Positions 60,186 through 64,000 of a stretch of DNA of 64,000 nucleotides are shown here, piece after piece (position 1 is the first letter of the stretch; each line of letters begins with the position of its first letter). The position numbers and the translations under genes were made by a program. Below the pieces are notes generated by a model, which was not told where the DNA came from, did not search any database, and saw nothing but the letters and a program-made list of their open reading frames with translations. The DNA is taken from the NCBI GenBank assembly GCA_027186245.1, contig CP114495.1, forward strand, positions 6,091,001 through 6,155,000. The letters run 5' to 3'. Source of the stretch: Coriaria nepalensis. Lineage: Eukaryota > Streptophyta > Magnoliopsida > Cucurbitales > Coriariaceae.

Positions 60186-60560
60186 CTAATAAAGGTGCTT
60201 GCTTGTTGAGTAACACCCGAGCACTAGCTATTTGTATAGGTTGGAATTTGAATTAGTGCAAATTCGTTTAATATATATGATATATATTATTTTAAATTTT
60301 GAACGATAGATGAAAAATATCAGTCATGAAAATATTTATATGATTTAAGTTTTAAATTTTAATCATAACTTAATAAGGTGCTTGCTTGTTGAGTAAAACC
60401 GCCTTTTGAGCTTCAGCCACTTGTATAGGTTGGAATTCAAGTGCAGACTCATTCAATATATATAATATATATTATTTTAAATTTCAATCAATGGATAAAA
60501 AATATCAATTATTTAATGAAGGTATTTATATGATTTAAGCTCTAAATTTCAACCATAACT
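60186..60560. repeat. 183 bp tandem duplication
   Basis: AGGTGCTTGCTTGTTGAGTAA, TTGTATAGGTTGGAATT, ATATATTATTTTAAATTT and ATTTATATGATTTAAG occur in order at 60193 and again at 60376. It lies between the NET1-like gene and the copia remnant. Confidence 0.85.
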
Positions 60561-60589
60561 TAATTTGTGTTTCATCACTAACCAATGAT

Positions 60590-63580
60590 CATAATTGTGC
60601 TATTTTGTTCTACCCCCCATTTTTGTATTTCTCAAGAGTTTTTGATGGAGCAATCTTGGAGATTGGTAAGAAATGACATGGATTATACTACCTTCACCGA
60701 GAGTCAGTTTCTTCGATTGATCCAGTCAAATGTAAAATTTTTACCCTTATCACCTCCAACTCTAGACACATCAATTTGTAATTGTCTCTCCTAATTCAGA
60801 AAAATGTCTATCTCTAATTTCATATTATGGCATAACATATTAGGAAATCCATCTTCCACTCGGTTGCATTTGGTCCCAAAATTTTCTTATATCAAACTGG
60901 ATACAATCCCATACAATGAAATATGCTCTCTATAACAAACAAAAAAGCCTTTTCCATTAAGCACCTCAAAAGCCTCTAATTCTTTTGAACTATTATTACA
61001 CAAAAATATTTAGGAACCCTATAGGATAACAAACCATAATAATGTTAGATACTTCTTAACCATAGTAAACAATAATTCCAAAAGTACTTGGACTTTTCTG
61101 ATGTACTTTAAACATGAAGTGTATGAACTACTTCAATTCTTCATTCAAATGATTCATACTCAGTTTCAATCTAAAATCAAAAGACTGTGATCCAATAATA
61201 GTTTAGAATTCACCAACTCTAAGTATTTAACATTGTTCAAAACCTTAGGCATAATCCATGAAACCTCATGTCCATATTATCCCCAACAATATGGTAGAGA
61301 AAACATCCTTAACGTTGCTCGTGTCTTGAAAATTCAATCTTCCTTACCAGAAAATCATTAGGGTGATTATATCTTAACCGCAACCTATTTTTTAAATAGG
61401 ACTACAACTCCATTAGTCAACAATAAGACCCCATATAAGATTGTGTATCATAAACCTCCAAACATATCTTATTTGAAAAATGTTCGTTGCCTCTGCTATT
61501 CTATTGTCCTAAACAACAAAGACAAGTTCTCACCAAGGTCTATAGCTTGTGTGTTCCTACGTTATGCTCAAGCTCAGAAAGGATACAAATGAATAAATCT
61601 TACTACTAAGAGATTTTAGTAAGTAGAGATATGCACTTTGTTGTGCATGTGTATCCTTTTTATGACACTCAAACTATGACATTTATAACTCCTCCTTTCA
61701 CTCTAAAAATCATGACATCTTTGCTGAAGAGGCCTATAATTATTATATTCAGCTTCAATCCCATCCAGTTCTCTTAGATCCTTCATCTAGTCTAATCACC
61801 TCATCACCTGAGATTTCTCCTTTAGAATCTTCATTACCTATAACTACCTATGATACTTCTCTAAACTGAGAAACCACCATTCTTGAAAATAATCATCCTT
61901 TTAATATTACAAGATCATCTATAACACATCAAAATCAATATTGGTGGGGATATTATAATTGCAATAATGCCATATTTGCACCAATTTCTAAGCATCAGTC
62001 TTCAAGCAAAAGCTCTAAGAGGTACCTTATTTCTTCATGCTTGTCCTATTCTATATCACCCTCTTACTATTCCTTTCTTTCCTTGACATCTAATGAAACC
62101 GAACCTCATTCATCTCGTGAGGCTTCTAATGATGCTAGGTGGAAATTGGACATAGAACAAGAACTAGATGCTTTACACAAGAATAACACATGGCAGCTGA
62201 TTGATCTTCCTCATGGTAAGGTTGCAATTGGATATAAATGGGTATACAAAATCAAATATAAATTTGGTGGATATGTAGAGAGGTATAAAGCACGTTTGGG
62301 TGCAAAAGGATATACTTAAAATGAGGGGATAGACTATCATGTGACATTCTCACCGGTTGCCAAGATGGTCACAGTAAGATCCATTTTGTCACTTGGACAT
62401 TCTCACCATGGAAGTTTGTCTGCTATCTCAGATGGACATTTACAATGCTTTCTTGCATGGTGACTTGAATGAAAAGGTATACATGAAATTGTTCCCTCGA
62501 TTGAAGCCTAAGGGTTCCACTTAAGTGTGCAAACTAACTAAGTCTCTTAATAGACTCAAACAAGTTTCGAGAAAATGGAATGCCAAGTTCACAGCAGCAG
62601 GCTTCATTCAATCCATATCTGATTATAGTTTGTTCACCAAATAGGCAGCCGGTCATGTTACAATTCTTTTGGTATATACGGACGATATCCTCATTACAGG
62701 AGATGATCGAGTTTCCATTGATTCTATAAAGGCTTTCTTACATTCTCAGTTTCATATAAAGGATCTCGGGTTACTACATTTCTTTCTTGGAATTGAAATA
62801 GCCAGATCAGGAATTTGCCTCCATAAAAGGAAATACATATTAGAAATACTCACAAATTCTGTAAGTAGTCTTACATATTCTAAACTTATCCTCACACCTA
62901 TGGAACATCACATTAAGCTTACATCTATTGATATGATGCTCAATATTGTCCCAATTTTAAAGACCCTCTATTACAAGATCCTCAACCTTATCAAAGATTA
63001 ATTAGTAGTAGACTCATTTGTCTAACCATAACGAGGCCGGACATTTCTTATTATGTACAAGTCCTAAGCTAGTTCATGCATTCCCGGGAAATAGTCACAC
63101 CTCACAACAACTCATCATGTTCTCAGATATTTAAAGTCATGTCCTGGTTTGGCGTTGTTCTCTTTTCAAATAAAAAATTGGATCTCCATGCTTTTTGTGA
63201 CAATGACTGGGCTTCATGTCCTATGTCCAGATACTCAACTTCCTTTTGTGTCAAACTTGGTGATTTCATTCTCTCTTGAAAACCAAAGAAGCATCGAGTT
63301 GTTTCATGTTCATCATCTGAAGCGGAATATCGTGCAATAGCTTCCATTACGTGTGAAATTGCATAGATAGTTCAACTATTCAAAGATTTCGGACATCCTA
63401 GATTGTCATATGATTCGTGAAAGAGTAGTAAAGGATGGGATGATCAAACTTGTTCGCAGAGAATGCAAAAATCAACCTGCTGACCTATTCACCAAGTCTC
63501 TTGGCACTCAACAATCACATTCATTTATTATCCAAGTTGGGCATTCTTAACTGCTCCAATCACCAGCTTGGGTGAGGGGG
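60590..63580 (+). pseudogene. Ty1/copia pol remnant 2 (integrase, RT, RNase H)
   Basis: In order on the plus strand: the pre-integrase zinc region LWHNILGNPSSTRL (about 60820-60865); integrase core pieces (SLEFTNSKYLTLFKTLGIIH, ETSCPYYPQQYGRENILNVA, TPLVNNKTPYKIVYHKPPN); reverse transcriptase (WKLDIEQELDALHKNNTWQL, GYKWVYKIKYKF, VYTDDILITGDD near 62670, HIKDLGLLHFFLGIEIARSG); and RNase H (LHAFCDNDWASCPMSRYSTS, SSSEAEYRAIASITCEIA). The integrase aspartate block SDNG reads SNNS, and there are many stops and frame changes, so it is inactive. It is more decayed than remnant 1 and of a different copia lineage. Gag is not seen. Confidence 0.9.
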
Positions 63581-63780
63581 AACGGATTAATGGATGTATA
63601 CATATACGTACGGTTAGTCATATGGTTATAATCGTATGAATTTCTGTTATATGGTTGCATGAATTGCATGCAAACATATAAATATTATTGGTTAGTGTAT
63701 TATGTTGATAATGAGAAAATACACGAGTTATTTTCCTTTTCTAAAACTACTTCTCTCACCACTCTCATCTTATCGCATAC
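63581..63780 (+). mobile_element. Probable 3' LTR of copia remnant 2
   Basis: The polypurine tract GGTGAGGGGGAACGG (about 63571-63585) is followed by TGGATGTATACATATACGTA and a sequence with a TATAAATATTATTGG box, ending near CTTATCGCA. The precise ends are not fixed and no matching 5' LTR was found. Confidence 0.5.
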
Positions 63781-64000
63781 CATTAAATTTTTTAAGCAGG
63801 GAAGAAAAAAAAAATGATTTTGTCTCTTTATGATCATTCGTTGGGTCAAATTCTAATTCATCAAGTAAAACAAATTAACAAGAGCTTTATATAAGAGAAG
63901 CTTCACCGATCGTCCGATCATCATTAAACAATATATATATATATATATATATACTATTAATCAGCATTTAGATTAAAAAATTATTTTAAAAAAAAATCCT
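63781..64000. repeat. Right edge: spacer with AT microsatellite
   Basis: An AT run lies at about 63930-63951. No other feature was recognised. Confidence 0.7.

Noticed and set aside
1..64000. Biosynthetic or defence gene cluster
   Set aside because: The six host genes belong to unrelated processes and are separated by long repeat-rich gaps.
1..64000. tRNA, rRNA or microRNA genes
   Set aside because: None could be identified by eye; a tRNAscan-SE and Infernal run would be needed to exclude them.

Overview
The window is nuclear DNA from a eudicot plant. It is AT-rich, the genes are split by GT-AG introns, and six recognisable plant protein-coding genes sit in a large amount of decayed transposon sequence. 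I cannot name the species from the sequence. All exon models were built by hand from splice signals and reading phase; each one closes in frame and gives a protein close to the family's usual length.

Layout. 0-10.6 kb is transposon ground: a LINE reverse-transcriptase remnant (minus strand), a 2.3 kb LTR with a copia RNase H tail, a 778 bp tandem duplication, and three adjacent inverted-repeat (foldback/TIR) elements. One of these carries a captured fragment of a PPR gene. 10.9-15.5 kb is a nine-exon chloroplast folate-biopterin transporter gene (FBT1-like). 15.9-21 kb holds LTR blocks of the same family as the first one, including a non-autonomous element with a non-coding interior, plus a gypsy-like primer-binding site. 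21.9-24.0 kb is the splicing factor gene SYF2 (minus). 25.5-28.9 kb holds two copia remnants facing each other. 30.0-33.2 kb is chlorophyllase 2 (minus, two exons). 33.5-41.1 kb is mostly duplicated or decayed repeat sequence, ending in a gypsy gag remnant. 44.2-46.0 kb is an IQD calmodulin-binding protein gene. 47.6-49.9 kb is the 40S ribosomal protein S3a gene with a recognisable ribosomal-protein promoter. 50.3-54.3 kb is a 3.9 kb element with about 460 bp terminal inverted repeats and a core of about nineteen 82 bp tandem repeats. 55.1-59.9 kb is a NET1-type actin-binding coiled-coil gene (minus) whose first coding exon is not in the window. 60.2-63.8 kb is a short tandem duplication followed by another copia remnant with its 3' LTR.

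The six genes act in unrelated housekeeping or organelle processes (folate transport, splicing, chlorophyll breakdown, calmodulin signalling, translation, actin-membrane contacts). There is no sign of an operon or metabolic cluster. The most unusual material is in the repeats: the long-TIR element with a minisatellite core, the PPR capture, a copia pol frame destroyed by point nonsense changes with almost no frameshifts, and the NET1-like gene missing the start of its NAB domain.
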